Below, one piece after another: positions 1 to 8,613 of a stretch of DNA of 33,865 bases (position 1 is the stretch's first letter; each line of letters starts with the position of its first letter). The stretch lies in the NCBI RefSeq assembly GCF_003339685.1, contig NZ_QPKI01000035.1:1-33865 (forward strand), given 5' to 3'. This DNA comes from Halomonas sp. DQ26W (GTDB taxonomy: Bacteria > Pseudomonadota > Gammaproteobacteria > Pseudomonadales > Halomonadaceae). The notes under the pieces are model-generated. The model was not told the origin of the DNA, ran no database searches, and was given only the letters and a program-made list of their open reading frames with translations. The position numbers and the translations under genes were made by a program.

Positions 1-121
1 CTCGCACCTCTATCTGCTCGGCGGGGAGAGCTACCGGCTGAAGCAGAAAACGCTCAGCTGACGATCACGGGTGGGTCAAAACTAATGACCGCTGGTGGGT
101 CACTTCTGATGGCCATTGACA
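1..121 (+). mobile_element. Right end of an IS21-like insertion sequence
   Basis: After the istB stop there are 60 bases of non-coding DNA that carry GGTGGGTCA twice in direct orientation (70-78 and 94-102), as expected for the repeated transposase-binding sites in IS21-type ends. The element appears to end in ...CCATTGACA at 121, giving the CA-3' terminus typical of IS21 ends (TG...CA). The boundary is supported independently: from base 122 the sequence matches the repeat copy at 522 onward, while base 121 does not. The rest of the element lies outside the window, so the exact IS and its target duplication cannot be named. Confidence 0.6.
2..61 (+). CDS. istB: IS21-family helper ATPase IstB, C-terminal end (partial)
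   Basis: Only the last 19 codons and the TGA stop (59-61) are in the window; the gene enters from the left edge. The C-terminus reads HLYLLGGESYRLKQKTLS, which fits the end of IstB-type AAA+ transposition helpers, where a histidine-rich stretch is followed by a GESYRLK-like motif. IstB works with the transposase IstA to choose and activate target DNA. The call is supported by the IS-like end that follows directly (62-121). With so little sequence, family assignment is probable and completeness of the gene unknown. It is the only gene on the plus strand. Confidence 0.6.
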   Translation, partial: SHLYLLGGESYRLKQKTLS

Positions 122-271
122 GCGCCTCTCGGCGCCAGTCGCGATGCAGAGTCGGGGCGCCGAACCGAGCGCTCCAACAAGGAGCGCCTGCGTCGCTATC
201 GCCGAGGCGCCCTTCCACAATGCAGCCTGTGCAGAGCAGGTTCACGCCAAAATGTGATGAACCTAAAAAAA
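122..271. repeat. Intergenic repeat module B, copy 1 (cut by the IS)
   Basis: Bases 131-270 match 531-670 at a constant offset of 400, with 7 differences in 140 positions by hand count. The module is GC-rich with several GGCGCC sites and paired GAGCGC/GCGCTC-like words, so it can fold. Its left part is missing because the IS end abuts it at 121/122. No convincing gene lies in it; short open frames running through it are low-complexity and appear in both copies without a ribosome binding site. Likely a dispersed genomic repeat of this lineage. Confidence 0.75.
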
Positions 272-295
272 CGGTTCTACGCAGACTGGCGTGAA

Positions 296-322
296 GAGGC
301 CGCAGGCCTCCCGGCGGGGTTG
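296..322. repeat. Intergenic repeat module A, copy 1
   Basis: Contains the hairpin-forming palindrome GAGGCCGCAGGCCTC followed by CCGGCGG. Nearly the same 27 bases recur at 454-480, with one difference in the aligned GGCGGGGTTG/GGCGGTGTTG part. It precedes a B module in both cases, so A and B look like parts of one composite element. Confidence 0.65.
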
Positions 323-359
323 CCAGTGCCAGCGACCATCGCCAACGCCGTGGCCTCCG

Positions 360-410
360 CCAAGGCGCCTGACGGCGCCAGTCGCGATGGAAACCAGCGC
401 TCCAACAAGG
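360..410. repeat. Intergenic repeat module B, internally deleted copy
   Basis: Starts with CCAAGGCGCCTGACGGCGCC as at 518-537, runs through AGTCGCGATG, then jumps to CAGCGCTCCAACAAGG. Relative to the full copies, about 15 bases around the CGGGGCGCC core are missing, and similarity ends at about 410. This is a decayed or deleted third copy between the two long ones. Confidence 0.6.
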
Positions 411-453
411 TCAGCAGTAACCGCGCTGTAGGAGTATCTTTAGATCACGACTG

Positions 454-480
454 GAGGCCGCAGGCCTCCCGGCGGTGTTG
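454..480. repeat. Intergenic repeat module A, copy 2
   Basis: Second copy of the GAGGCCGCAGGCCTC palindrome module (first at 296-322). It lies about 40 bases before the full-length B copy. Between 411 and 453 I see no gene or recognisable signal. Confidence 0.65.
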
Positions 481-515
481 GAAACGTTACGGTTATCGCC
501 GTGGCGGCGGGCTCC

Positions 516-671
516 TCCAAGGCGCCTGACGGCGCCAGTCGCGATGCAGAGTCGGGGCGCCGAACCGAGCGCTCCAACAAGGAGCGCCTGCGTCGTTATC
601 GCCGAGGCGTCCTTCCACAATGCAGTCTTTGCAGAGCAGGTTCACGCCAAAGTGTGAAGAACCAAAAAAAC
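516..671. repeat. Intergenic repeat module B, copy 2 (full length)
   Basis: The most complete B copy; 531-670 aligns to 131-270 with about 95 % identity. Its right end runs into the A-tract of the rplQ terminator (664-670), and copy 1 also carries a similar A-tract at 265-270 before the two diverge. The duplication therefore seems to have included the end of the terminator tail. Confidence 0.7.
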
Positions 672-695
672 CGGCCCCTCGAAAGGGGCCGGTTT
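664..695 (-). terminator. Rho-independent terminator of the alpha operon
   Basis: On the minus strand the transcript forms AAACCGGCCCCT - UUCG - AGGGGCCGGUUU, a 12-bp perfect stem with a UUCG loop, followed by a run of seven U (664-670, overlapping the stem base). It lies about 30 bases after the rplQ stop and closes the S10-spc-alpha block. Confidence 0.95.
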
Positions 696-726
696 AGCGT
701 ACCGAAGCCGGAAGGCCGGTCGAGGA

Positions 727-1122
727 TCACTCCTCGACAGCAACCTCTTCCTCGGACTCGACGATCGGACGATCGACCAGCTCGACGAATGCCATCGGCG
801 CGTTGTCGCCGGTGCGGAAACCGCACTTCAGGATACGGACGTAACCGCCCGGACGCTCGGCATAACGCGGACCCAGCTCGTTGAAGAGCTTGCCGACCGC
901 TTCCTTCGAGCGGGTACGGCTGAAGGCCAGACGACGGTTGGCGACGCTATCCTGCTTGGCCAGGGTAATCAGCGGCTCGATAACGCGACGCAGCTCCTTG
1001 GCCTTTGGCAGGGTTGTCTTGATCACTTCGTGCTCGACCAGCGAGATGGACATGTTCTTGAACATGGCCTGGCGGTGCGAGCTGGTACGATTCAGGTGAC
1101 GACCACTCTTACGATGACGCAT
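727..1122 (-). CDS. rplQ: 50S ribosomal protein L17
   Basis: Large-subunit protein near the peptide exit tunnel. The 131-residue product begins [20 protein letters not shown] and carries the family signature around residues 83-99 ([17 protein letters not shown]). The last ten residues (122-131) are almost all Glu/Val, an acidic tail that is longer than usual and fits a halophilic host. It is the last gene of the alpha operon, 39 bases after rpoA, and is followed by a strong terminator. Start ATG at 1120-1122 is the only reasonable start for the conserved N-terminus. Confidence 0.98.
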   Translation of the reverse strand: MRHRKSGRHLNRTSSHRQAMFKNMSISLVEHEVIKTTLPKAKELRRVIEPLITLAKQDSVANRRLAFSRTRSKEAVGKLFNELGPRYAERPGGYVRILKCGFRTGDNAPMAFVELVDRPIVESEEEVAVEE

Positions 1123-1161
1123 GGTTGCTATTCCTTACCAAACTGGGACTCGAGTCGACGC

Positions 1162-2160
1162 TCACGCAGAGGCCTTGTCGTCCTTCAGGCTTGACGGAGG
1201 CCAATTCTCCAACCGCATGCCCAGGGACAGACCGCGCGCTGCCAACACGTCCTTGATTTCATTCAAAGACTTCTTGCCGAGGTTCGGGGTCTTCAACAGC
1301 TCAACCTCGGTACGCTGAATCAGATCGCCGATGTAGTAGATATTCTCGGCCTTCAGACAGTTGGCGCTGCGGACAGTCAGCTCGAGATCGTCTACGGGGC
1401 GCAGCAGGATGGGATCGATATGATCCTCTTCCTCCTCGACTTCCTGTTCCTTGTCGGCTTCCAGGTCGACGAACGCTGCCAGCTGCTCCTGCAGGATGGT
1501 GGCGCTGCGACGGATCGCCTCCTCGGGATCCAGGGTGCCGTCGGTCTCCAGATCGATGATTAGCTTGTCGAGATCGGTACGTTGCTCGACACGCGCGGCA
1601 TCGACCGCATAGGAGACACGGCGCACGGGGCTGAAGGTGGCATCCAGCTGCAGGCGACCGATGGCGCGAGACTCGTCGTCGGCGCCGACACGGGCGTCCG
1701 CCGGCTCGTAGCCGCGGCCACGGGCAATCTTCAGCTGCATTTTGAGCTCGGCGCCCTCATTGACGTGGGCGATGACATGATCCGGATTGACGACTTCGAC
1801 GTCATGGTCAAGAACGATGTCACCCGCTGTCACCACGGCCGGGCCCTGCTTGTTCAGCGAGAGCACCGCCTCGTCACGACTGTGCATGCGGATGGCCACG
1901 TCCTTGAGGTTCAGGAGGATCTCGATGACATCTTCCTGAACTCCCTCGATCGCGCTGTACTCATGCTCAACACCCGAGATCTCGACTTCAACCACGGCAC
2001 AGCCGGGCATGGACGAGAGCAGAATGCGACGCAACGCATTGCCCAGGGTGTGGCCAAAGCCACGCTCGAAGGGCTCGAGTACGATCTTCGCGTGATTAGC
2101 GCTGATCTCTTCGACCTTGATATCGCGCGGACGGAGAAACTCTGTCACTGAACGCTGCAT
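1162..2160 (-). CDS. rpoA: DNA-directed RNA polymerase subunit alpha
   Basis: Assembles RNA polymerase and contacts UP elements and activators. 332 residues (E. coli 329). The N-terminal dimerisation domain shows [20 protein letters not shown] (34-53). A strongly acidic linker ([16 protein letters not shown]) precedes the C-terminal domain, which keeps the VRSANCL motif whose Arg corresponds to E. coli R265, the main DNA-contact residue, and the helix-hairpin-helix [12 protein letters not shown]. It lies in the alpha operon between rpsD (82-base gap with a hairpin) and rplQ. The acidic linker is richer in Glu than in E. coli. Confidence 0.99.
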   Translation of the reverse strand: MQRSVTEFLRPRDIKVEEISANHAKIVLEPFERGFGHTLGNALRRILLSSMPGCAVVEVEISGVEHEYSAIEGVQEDVIEILLNLKDVAIRMHSRDEAVLSLNKQGPAVVTAGDIVLDHDVEVVNPDHVIAHVNEGAELKMQLKIARGRGYEPADARVGADDESRAIGRLQLDATFSPVRRVSYAVDAARVEQRTDLDKLIIDLETDGTLDPEEAIRRSATILQEQLAAFVDLEADKEQEVEEEEDHIDPILLRPVDDLELTVRSANCLKAENIYYIGDLIQRTEVELLKTPNLGKKSLNEIKDVLAARGLSLGMRLENWPPSSLKDDKASA

Positions 2161-2202
2161 AACTACACCTTTGAGGCTGCCTAACGGTTACTCGGTACTC
2201 GT

Positions 2203-2224
2203 TGCCGGCCCGTGAGGACCGGCA
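2203..2224 (-). other. Hairpin between rpsD and rpoA
   Basis: TGCCGGTCC - TCAC - GGGCCGGCA on the minus strand forms a 9-bp stem (one G-U) with a 4-base loop in the 82-base gap. No U-run follows, so it is unlikely to be a full terminator. It may protect or separate the rpsD and rpoA mRNA segments. Confidence 0.5.
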
Positions 2225-2242
2225 CGACGCGGTCAGCGACGC

Positions 2243-2863
2243 TTACTTCGAGTACAGCTCGACGATCAGGTTTTCGTTGATGTCGGCAGACAGGTCGCCG
2301 CGTTCCGGGATAGCCTTGAAGGTGCCTTCCATCTTCTTCGCGTCCACTTCAATCCAGACGACCTCACCGCGATTGGCGGCGATGGAGAGCGCACTTTGGA
2401 TACGCGCCTGGTTCTTGGCTTTCTCGCGAATGGAGACCACATCACCGGGTTTGACCTGGTAGGACGCCACGTTGACGGTGCGGCCGTTGACGGCGATGGC
2501 CTTGTGGCTCACCAGCTGACGTGCTTCAGAGCGGGTGGAGCCAAAGCCCATACGGTAGACGACGTTGTCCAGTCGGGTTTCGAGCAGCTGCAGAAGGACT
2601 TCGCCGGTGGCGCCGGAGCGACGGGCGGCTTCCTTATAGTAGCTGCGGAACTGCTTTTCAAGTACGCCATACATACGACGCACTTTCTGCTTCTCGCGAA
2701 GCTGCAAGCCGTAGTCTGAAAGACGCTGACGGCGCTGGCCGTGCACACCCGGAATTTGCTCGGATTTGCACTTCTTCTCGAAGGGAGTCACACCACTCTT
2801 CAGAAAGAGGTCGGTGCCTTCACGACGAGACAGTTTGCACTTCGGTCCAATATAACGAGCCAT
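2243..2863 (-). CDS. rpsD: 30S ribosomal protein S4
   Basis: Primary 16S rRNA binder that nucleates 30S assembly and, in gammaproteobacteria, represses the alpha operon by binding its leader. 206 residues, same length as E. coli. The RNA-binding S4 domain spans roughly 96-160 and includes [20 protein letters not shown] (97-116) and the loop [12 protein letters not shown]. The N-terminus [20 protein letters not shown] is conserved, with two cysteines (C9, C32) but no zinc cluster. It follows rpsK by 12 bases. Confidence 0.99.
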   Translation of the reverse strand: MARYIGPKCKLSRREGTDLFLKSGVTPFEKKCKSEQIPGVHGQRRQRLSDYGLQLREKQKVRRMYGVLEKQFRSYYKEAARRSGATGEVLLQLLETRLDNVVYRMGFGSTRSEARQLVSHKAIAVNGRTVNVASYQVKPGDVVSIREKAKNQARIQSALSIAANRGEVVWIEVDAKKMEGTFKAIPERGDLSADINENLIVELYSK

Positions 2864-2875
2864 GAATCTGTCTCC

Positions 2876-3262
2876 TTAAACGCGGCGTTTCTTCGGCGGA
2901 CGGCAGCCATTGTGGGGGATGGGCGTCGCGTCGGTGATGCTCTGCACGCGGAAGCCGGCAGCGCTAAGAGCGCGCACGGCAGATTCACGGCCAGGACCGG
3001 GGCCCTTGACCAGCACGTCGACGTTTTTCACACCATACTCGGCTGCAGCAGTCGCTGCACGTTCGCTTGCCACTTGAGCAGCGAACGGGGTGCTCTTGCG
3101 AGAACCACGAAAACCCGAACCACCGGCAGTCGCCCAAGAAAGAGCGTTGCCCTGGCGGTCTGTGATCGTCACGATCGTGTTGTTAAAAGAGGCGTGGATA
3201 TGCGCGATGGCATCCACTACCTGCTTTTTAACCTTTTTACGGTTGCTGCGCGGGTTAGCCAT
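2876..3262 (-). CDS. rpsK: 30S ribosomal protein S11
   Basis: Component of the 30S platform near the mRNA exit and E site. 128 residues with the typical [17 protein letters not shown] stretch, the basic [12 protein letters not shown] segment and the C-terminal signature [19 protein letters not shown], whose Asn is the isoaspartate-forming site in E. coli S11. Second gene of the alpha operon, 39 bases after rpsM. Confidence 0.99.
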   Translation of the reverse strand: MANPRSNRKKVKKQVVDAIAHIHASFNNTIVTITDRQGNALSWATAGGSGFRGSRKSTPFAAQVASERAATAAAEYGVKNVDVLVKGPGPGRESAVRALSAAGFRVQSITDATPIPHNGCRPPKKRRV

Positions 3263-3301
3263 GTTGATGTCGTTTCCTGTCTTTACGCCAGAACGTGCGT
3301 G

Positions 3302-3658
3302 TTACTTGCGAATCGGCTTGCGCGGGCCCTTGCGGGTACGCGCGTTGGTCTTGGTACGCTGACCACGCAGCGGAAGACCGCGACGATGACGCAGACCACG
3401 ATAGCAACCCAGGTCCATGAGACGCTTGATATTGAGCGTCACATCACGACGAAGGTCGCCTTCTACGGTGTACTTGCCGACTTCACTACGCAGGGCATCC
3501 ACTTCTTCAGAGGAAAGCTCCTGAATCTTTGCAGTCGGCGCGATGCCGGTGGCGGCACAAATCTGCTGTGCACGCGTGCGGCCAATCCCGAAGATATAGG
3601 TCAGCGAGATCGCCGCATGCTTGTTGTCCGGGATATTGACGCCTGCAATACGGGCCAT
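3302..3658 (-). CDS. rpsM: 30S ribosomal protein S13
   Basis: Head protein of the 30S subunit that forms intersubunit bridges and contacts P-site tRNA with its basic tail. 118 residues, as in E. coli. N-terminus [19 protein letters not shown], helix-turn-helix-like segment [11 protein letters not shown] (25-35), and C-terminal [20 protein letters not shown] followed by a Lys/Arg-rich end. It starts with ATG at 3656-3658, 8 bases after GGAG. First gene of the alpha operon; the promoter at 3715-3743 would give a leader of about 50 nt where S4 could act. Confidence 0.99.
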   Translation of the reverse strand: MARIAGVNIPDNKHAAISLTYIFGIGRTRAQQICAATGIAPTAKIQELSSEEVDALRSEVGKYTVEGDLRRDVTLNIKRLMDLGCYRGLRHRRGLPLRGQRTKTNARTRKGPRKPIRK

Positions 3659-3714
3659 CAGCTTACTCCGAAAATTGAGCGGCTTGCTCGTTTAGTCACT
3701 ACAAAAGGCGCAAC

Positions 3715-3743
3715 AGCATACCCCTTTACCCGAAGAAGGGCAA
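3715..3743 (-). promoter_or_regulatory. Promoter of the alpha operon (before rpsM)
   Basis: Minus strand TTGCCC (3738-3743), 17 bases, TATGCT (3715-3720). The spacer and -35 box sit inside an imperfect hairpin (3721-3747, CCCCTT...AAGGGG). The predicted start lies about 50 nt before the rpsM ATG. Confidence 0.6.
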
Positions 3744-3779
3744 GGGGCATGCCGGCACCGCTTTCAACACGCGCCAGAA

Positions 3780-3893
3780 TCAACCCTGGCGCTGCTTGTG
3801 CCGTGGCTCGATGCAGATGACGCGAACGGCGCCATTGCGACGAATAATCTTGCAGTTACGGCACATTTTCTTTACGGAAGCTCGAACTTTCAT
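3780..3893 (-). CDS. rpmJ: 50S ribosomal protein L36
   Basis: Small zinc-ribbon protein of the large subunit. The 37-residue product begins [20 protein letters not shown] and ends EPRHKQRQG. The zinc ligands C11, C14, C27 and H32 are present, so this is the zinc-binding form. It is one residue shorter than E. coli L36 because the segment between C27 and the EP motif is shortened. Start ATG 3891-3893, stop TGA 3780-3782. It lies 51 bases after secY, as last gene of the spc operon. Confidence 0.97.
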   Translation of the reverse strand: MKVRASVKKMCRNCKIIRRNGAVRVICIEPRHKQRQG

Positions 3894-3944
3894 CGTTCCT
3901 TACTCCAAAATCAGCTCGCGGCGAAGGTGCTCCGGCGTTGCGCA

Positions 3945-5276
3945 TCAGCGCATGATGCCGCCGCTGCCATAGCCTTTCAGGTTGGACTTCTTCATCACCG
4001 AGTCATACTGATGCGACATGAGGTGCGACTGCACCTGAGCCATGAAGTCCATGATCACCACGACAATGATCAGCAGCGCGGTCCCGCCGAAGAAGAACGG
4101 CACGTTCCAGGCCACGATCAAAAACTGGGGCATCAGGGAAACCGCAGCGATGTACAAGGCACCGAACAGGGTCAAACGCGTCATGACCTTGTCGACATAG
4201 CGAGCGGTCTGTTCACCAGGGCGTATGCCCGGCAGGAAGGCACCTGACTTCTTGAGATTGTCGGCGACATCCTTGGGGTTGAAGACCAGCGCTGTGTAAA
4301 AGAAGCAGAAGAATATCACCGCCGCGCCGAAAAGCAAGATATACAGTGGCTGACCCGGGCCGAGAGCCTGGGATGCACGCTGCAACCACTCCATTCCGTC
4401 ACCGGCCCCTACCCACTGCCCCATTGATGCGGGGAACAGCAGAATACTTGAGGCGAAAATGGCAGGAATGACGCCCGCCATGTTCACCTTGAGCGGCAGG
4501 TAGCTACTTTGGCCGGCATACATCTTGTTGCCGACCTGACGACGTGGATAGTTCACCGTAATACGGCGCTGGCCGCGCTCGATGAACACCACGAAAGCCA
4601 CGGTGGCGACACCCAGCACGGAAAGAGCCAGCAGTGGCAGCACATTCCAGGCACCTTCGTTGCGGGCCAGCTCGAAAGCTTGTCCCACAGCACCTGGAAG
4701 ACCAGCGACGATACCGGCGAAGATCAGCAGCGAAATACCGTTGCCGATGCCCTTCTCGGTGATCTGCTCACCCAGCCACATCAGGAACACCGCACCGGTC
4801 ACGAAGCTGACGATGGCGGTGAAGTAGAAACTGAAGTCTGCCGTGTAGGCGATGCCTTGGCTAGCCAGGCCCACCGACATGCCGGTGCCCTGGACAAGAG
4901 CCAGCAACACCGTACCGTAGCGGGTGTACTGGCTTATCTTGCGGCGGCCAGCCTCACCTTCCTTCTTGAGCTGTTCAAGATGGGGTGAGACCGCGGTCAA
5001 GAGCTGCATGATGATCGACGCCGAAATGTACGGCATGATCCCCAGCGCCATGATGCTCATGCGCTCCAGCGCACCACCCGAGAACATGTTGAACATGCCC
5101 AGAATGGTACCCTGCTGCTCCCTGAACAAGGCAGCAAGCTGGTCAGGATTGATACCGGGCACGGGAATATGGGCACCGATACGGTACACCACGATGGCGA
5201 GGAGCACGAAGCGCAGACGCGCCCACAGTTCACTCAGACCGCTGCCCATCGCCGGCATGTTTCCTGACTTGGCCAT
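3945..5276 (-). CDS. secY: Preprotein translocase subunit SecY
   Basis: Channel-forming subunit of the SecYEG translocon in the inner membrane. 443 residues, identical in length to E. coli SecY. The N-terminal cytosolic part ends in [20 protein letters not shown] (TM1 plus plug region near [13 protein letters not shown]). Further hydrophobic segments give about ten transmembrane helices. The conserved cytosolic loop [11 protein letters not shown], which binds ribosomes and SecA, is present, as is [11 protein letters not shown] before TM9. It starts directly after the rplO stop (no gap), which implies translational coupling. SecE is encoded at 30734-31102. Confidence 0.99.
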   Translation of the reverse strand: MAKSGNMPAMGSGLSELWARLRFVLLAIVVYRIGAHIPVPGINPDQLAALFREQQGTILGMFNMFSGGALERMSIMALGIMPYISASIIMQLLTAVSPHLEQLKKEGEAGRRKISQYTRYGTVLLALVQGTGMSVGLASQGIAYTADFSFYFTAIVSFVTGAVFLMWLGEQITEKGIGNGISLLIFAGIVAGLPGAVGQAFELARNEGAWNVLPLLALSVLGVATVAFVVFIERGQRRITVNYPRRQVGNKMYAGQSSYLPLKVNMAGVIPAIFASSILLFPASMGQWVGAGDGMEWLQRASQALGPGQPLYILLFGAAVIFFCFFYTALVFNPKDVADNLKKSGAFLPGIRPGEQTARYVDKVMTRLTLFGALYIAAVSLMPQFLIVAWNVPFFFGGTALLIIVVVIMDFMAQVQSHLMSHQYDSVMKKSNLKGYGSGGIMR

Positions 5277-5711
5277 TTAGTCCTCTACCTTGCCACCGGC
5301 GGCTTCGATTGCGGCACGGGCACCCTTGGTGACCTTGATGCCGCGTACGGTAACCGCCTTGTTGACGTCGCCGGAAAGGATGATTTTTGCGTGAAGCGTG
5401 GCATCCTTGAGCACGTTGGCTTCCTTGAGAGTCGCCATGGTGACTTCATCACCCGCGACCTTTGACAGCTCGCCCAGGCGAACCTCTTCGGAGACCAGCG
5501 ACTTCGCCGAGGTGAAGCCGAACTTGGGCAGGCGCCGCTGAAGCGGCATCTGGCCGCCCTCGAAGCCAGGCTTCACGGTGCCGCCGCTGCGCGACTTCTG
5601 GCCCTTGTGACCACGGCCACCGGTCTTGCCCAGACCGGAGCCAATGCCACGACCGACCCGCTTTTCGGCGTGTTTGGAACCCGGTGCCGGGCTCAGGCTA
5701 TTGAGTTTCAT
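5277..5711 (-). CDS. rplO: 50S ribosomal protein L15
   Basis: Late-assembly 23S rRNA-binding protein. 144 residues as in E. coli. The N-terminal extension is Gly/Arg/Lys-rich ([20 protein letters not shown], 18-37), typical of the part that threads into rRNA. The globular part has [17 protein letters not shown]. The C-terminus ends AAGGKVED. Its stop touches the secY start; rpmD lies 3 bases upstream. Confidence 0.99.
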   Translation of the reverse strand: MKLNSLSPAPGSKHAEKRVGRGIGSGLGKTGGRGHKGQKSRSGGTVKPGFEGGQMPLQRRLPKFGFTSAKSLVSEEVRLGELSKVAGDEVTMATLKEANVLKDATLHAKIILSGDVNKAVTVRGIKVTKGARAAIEAAGGKVED

Positions 5712-5714
5712 GGA

Positions 5715-5897
5715 TTACTCTCCCTCAACACGCACAAGGTAATTAACCTTGTGGATCATGCCGCGAACGGCAGGGGTGTCTTCCAGTTCAACCGTGTGAC
5801 CAATGCGACGCAGACCCAGGCCTTTCATGGTGGCCTTGTGCTTGGGCAGTGTGCCGATGGTACTGCGGGTCTGGGTAACCTTGAGTGTTGCTGCCAT
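5715..5897 (-). CDS. rpmD: 50S ribosomal protein L30
   Basis: Small large-subunit protein. I take the ATG at 5895-5897, giving 60 residues starting [20 protein letters not shown]; bacterial L30 is usually 58-61 residues. A longer open frame reaches to 6026 but its extra N-terminus is unrelated to L30 and overlaps rpsE. The core [20 protein letters not shown] is typical. Located 5 bases after rpsE and 3 before rplO. Confidence 0.98.
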   Translation of the reverse strand: MAATLKVTQTRSTIGTLPKHKATMKGLGLRRIGHTVELEDTPAVRGMIHKVNYLVRVEGE

Positions 5898-5902
5898 GGT
5901 AT

Positions 5903-6403
5903 TCACCCCGTTATCGCGTCGACAGACAGACCGCGCTTGGCGGCGATGTCGTCCGGCGACTGCATGGAAGCGAGGCCCTTGACGGTTGCCCGCACCACGT
6001 TCACCGGGTTGGTGGAGCCGTAGCACTTGGCCAGGACGTCGTGGACGCCTGCCAGCTCGAGCACGGAGCGCATGGCGCCGCCAGCGATGATCCCGGTACC
6101 TTCTGAGGCCGGCTGCATGTACACCTTTGAGGCACCGTGACGGGCCTTGACCGGGTACTGCAGCGTGTGGCCCTTCAGGCTGACCTTGACCATGTTGCGG
6201 CGCGCCTGATCCATGGCCTTCTGGATCGCGACCGGCACTTCACGCGCCTTGCCACGACCGAAGCCCACACGACCATTGCCGTCGCCGACGACGGTCAGAG
6301 CGGTGAAGCCGAAAATCCGGCCACCCTTGACCACCTTGGCGACACGGTTGACCTGTACGAGCTTTTCCTGCAGGTCGCCGGTGTTCTGTTCGTTCTTCGC
6401 CAT
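5903..6403 (-). CDS. rpsE: 30S ribosomal protein S5
   Basis: Decoding-centre protein; variants cause spectinomycin resistance or ambiguity. 166 residues (E. coli 167). The S5 double-stranded RNA-binding domain includes [20 protein letters not shown] (23-42) and [20 protein letters not shown]. The C-terminal domain contains [21 protein letters not shown] and [16 protein letters not shown]. In the spectinomycin-contact loop no aberrant residue is evident. Lies 11 bases after rplR. Confidence 0.99.
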   Translation of the reverse strand: MAKNEQNTGDLQEKLVQVNRVAKVVKGGRIFGFTALTVVGDGNGRVGFGRGKAREVPVAIQKAMDQARRNMVKVSLKGHTLQYPVKARHGASKVYMQPASEGTGIIAGGAMRSVLELAGVHDVLAKCYGSTNPVNVVRATVKGLASMQSPDDIAAKRGLSVDAITG

Positions 6404-6414
6404 CGTAAAACCCT

Positions 6415-6765
6415 TTAGAATTCCAGGCCGCCTTCACGCGCGGCGTCGGCCAGGGCCTTGACACGGCCATGGTACTTGAAGCCGGCACGATCGAAGGCTA
6501 CCTGGGTGATGCCTGCCTGCTTGGCACGTTCGGCAATCAGCGCACCCACCTTGGCGGCGGCGTCCGAATTTCCGGTCGCACCCTCGCGCAAGTCCTTGTC
6601 CAGCGTGGAAGCGCTGGCCAGCACCTTGCCACCATCCGGCGAGATAATCTGCGCATAGATGTGACGCGGGGTACGGTTGACGCACAGGCGATACACGCCC
6701 AGCTCGCGCATCTTGGCACGAGCGCGGCGGGCACGACGGAGACGAGATTCTTTCTTCGCGTTCAT
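6415..6765 (-). CDS. rplR: 50S ribosomal protein L18
   Basis: Binds 5S rRNA and attaches it to the central protuberance with L5 and L25. 116 residues. The Arg-rich N-terminus [20 protein letters not shown] is followed by [20 protein letters not shown] and the C-terminal [20 protein letters not shown], both diagnostic. Located 9 bases after rplF. Confidence 0.99.
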   Translation of the reverse strand: MNAKKESRLRRARRARAKMRELGVYRLCVNRTPRHIYAQIISPDGGKVLASASTLDKDLREGATGNSDAAAKVGALIAERAKQAGITQVAFDRAGFKYHGRVKALADAAREGGLEF

Positions 6766-6774
6766 AACCCTGCC

Positions 6775-7305
6775 TTACTTCTTCTTGGCTTCTTTGCGAC
6801 GCACCTGCTCGTCGGCGTACCGTACACCCTTGCCCTTATAGGGTTCCGGGGGACGGAAGGCGCGGATTTCCGCAGCGACCTGGCCGAGCTTCTGCTTGTC
6901 CGCGCTCTTCAGCACGATCACGGTGTTCTTCGGCGTTTCCGCCGAGACACCATCAGGCAGTGTGTAGTCGACCGGGTGCGAGAAGCCCAGTGTCAGGTTG
7001 AGCGTCTGGCCCTTGGCCTGGGCACGATAGCCGACGCCGATGATTTCCAGGGACTTGGTGAAGCCCTCGGAGACGCCGGTGACCAGGTTCTGGACCAGTG
7101 CGCGTGAGGTGCCGGCCATGGCCCAGGACTTGGCGGTCTTGCTCGGGTTGAAGGTCAATTGTCCTTCTTCCTGAGCGACGACCACGTCCGGGTGGACGGT
7201 CATGGACAGCGTGCCTTGGCTGCCCTTGACGGTCAGCTGGTCGCCATCAAGCTTGATGTCGACGCCGGCAGGCAATTTAACCGGATATTTGGCTACGCGG
7301 GACAT
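6775..7305 (-). CDS. rplF: 50S ribosomal protein L6
   Basis: Large-subunit protein near the factor-binding site. 176 residues, close to E. coli (177). Two L6 domains: one around 11-82 and one around 90-170. The signature [20 protein letters not shown] lies near the C-terminus, which ends in a Lys run. It lies 9 bases after rpsH and 9 before rplR. Confidence 0.99.
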   Translation of the reverse strand: MSRVAKYPVKLPAGVDIKLDGDQLTVKGSQGTLSMTVHPDVVVAQEEGQLTFNPSKTAKSWAMAGTSRALVQNLVTGVSEGFTKSLEIIGVGYRAQAKGQTLNLTLGFSHPVDYTLPDGVSAETPKNTVIVLKSADKQKLGQVAAEIRAFRPPEPYKGKGVRYADEQVRRKEAKKK

Positions 7306-7314
7306 TCCAAACTC

Positions 7315-7707
7315 CTAGAATACGGTGCAGATGACTTCACCACCGACGCCCGCCTCGCGAGCGGCACGGTCGGTCATCACGCCCCGGGAGGTGGTGACGA
7401 TCGCGACACCCATGCCATCCGCCACCTTGGGCAGTGAAGACTTGCCCTTGTACTGGCGCAGAGACGGCTTGGAAACCCGCTGCAGGTGCTCGATGACCGG
7501 CCTTCCCTCAAAGTACTTGAGGGTGACGGTCAGCTCGGGCTTGGTGCTTTCAGCCACCGCAAAGTCGGTGATATAGCCCTCTTCCTTCAATACGCGGGCC
7601 ACCTCGACCTTGAGCTTCGAAGACGGCATGGTGACCGTCTCCTTGGTGGCCATCTGCGCATTGCGGATACGGGTCAGCATATCCGCCAGAGTGTCTTGCA
7701 TGCTCAT
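7315..7707 (-). CDS. rpsH: 30S ribosomal protein S8
   Basis: Binds helix 21 of 16S rRNA; in E. coli it also represses the spc operon by binding mRNA near rplE. 130 residues, usual length. N-terminus [20 protein letters not shown]-terminal signature [24 protein letters not shown] ([11 protein letters not shown]) and ICTVF end. Located 32 bases after rpsN. Confidence 0.99.
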   Translation of the reverse strand: MSMQDTLADMLTRIRNAQMATKETVTMPSSKLKVEVARVLKEEGYITDFAVAESTKPELTVTLKYFEGRPVIEHLQRVSKPSLRQYKGKSSLPKVADGMGVAIVTTSRGVMTDRAAREAGVGGEVICTVF

Positions 7708-7739
7708 TTACGTTGCGCTCCTGATGATTCCGTGGCGGC

Positions 7740-8045
7740 TTACCAACTGGACTTCTTCAGTCCAGGGACTTCGCCACGCATAGCGGCTTCACGCAGCTTG
7801 TTGCGGCCCAAGCCGAACTTGTTGTAGTAGCCGTGCGGACGGCCAGTGATACGGCAGCGATTACGCTGACGCACCGGGCTCGAGTCACGCGGCAACTGCT
7901 GCAGCTTGAGCGTTGCGTCGAAGCGCTCTTCTTCAGAAGTGTTCACGTTCTGGATGATCGCCTTGAGCTCAGCGCGCCGGACCGCGTACTTCGCGACCAG
8001 CTTGGTGCGCTTGAGCTCACGCTCTACCATGCTTTTCTTTGCCAT
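7740..8045 (-). CDS. rpsN: 30S ribosomal protein S14 (zinc-free long form)
   Basis: Head protein of the 30S subunit. 101 residues, the long form found in most proteobacteria. In the C-terminal core [20 protein letters not shown] there is a single Cys, with no CxxC pairs, so zinc is not bound. This contrasts with the zinc-type L36 encoded by rpmJ in this window. N-terminus [20 protein letters not shown]. Located 10 bases after rplE. Confidence 0.99.
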   Translation of the reverse strand: MAKKSMVERELKRTKLVAKYAVRRAELKAIIQNVNTSEEERFDATLKLQQLPRDSSPVRQRNRCRITGRPHGYYNKFGLGRNKLREAAMRGEVPGLKKSSW

Positions 8046-8055
8046 GATCCAACCC

Positions 8056-8595
8056 TTATTTCTTAAACGGGAAGTTCAGCGCGCTCAGCAGCGCACGACC
8101 TTCTTCGTCGGTGTTGGCAGTGGTGGTGATGGTGACATCCAGACCACGAATCCGGTCGATCTTATCATACTCGATCTCCGGGAAGATGATCTGCTCACGC
8201 ACACCCATGGAGTAGTTGCCGCGACCGTCGAAAGACTTCGGGTTGAGACCACGGAAGTCACGCACGCGGGGTATCGCGATGTTGACCAGGCGATCAAGGA
8301 ATTGCCACATGCGCTCAGCGCGCAGGGTTACCTTGATGCCGATCGGCCAGCCTTCGCGCACCTTGAAGCCCGCGATGGACTTGCGTGCCTTGGTCACCAA
8401 CGGCTTCTGACCGGAGAGCTTCTCCAGGTCGCCGACGGCATTCTCGATCAGCTTCTTGTCGCTGGTCGCGTCGCCGATGCCCATGTTCAGAGTCACCTTG
8501 GTGATCCGCGGCACCTGCATCACGTTGGCGTAGCTGAACTGCTCTTTGAGCTGAGCCACCACCTCGTTCTGATAACGTTCTTTCAAGTTCGCCAT
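8056..8595 (-). CDS. rplE: 50S ribosomal protein L5
   Basis: Binds 5S rRNA and contacts P-site tRNA and S13. 179 residues as in E. coli. Signature [20 protein letters not shown] (25-44) plus [20 protein letters not shown] and the C-terminal [20 protein letters not shown]. Ends FPFKK. Located 18 bases after rplX. Confidence 0.99.
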   Translation of the reverse strand: MANLKERYQNEVVAQLKEQFSYANVMQVPRITKVTLNMGIGDATSDKKLIENAVGDLEKLSGQKPLVTKARKSIAGFKVREGWPIGIKVTLRAERMWQFLDRLVNIAIPRVRDFRGLNPKSFDGRGNYSMGVREQIIFPEIEYDKIDRIRGLDVTITTTANTDEEGRALLSALNFPFKK

Positions 8596-8613
8596 TTTGC
8601 TACCCGACTCGCG

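Noticed and set aside
116..529. Open frames of 60-137 codons in the repeat region
   Set aside because: They read through repeated GC-rich modules, recur in both repeat copies, and lack start signals or recognisable domains.
122..660. CRISPR array
   Set aside because: Repeats are long, unevenly spaced and diverged; there are no short identical repeats with regular spacers.
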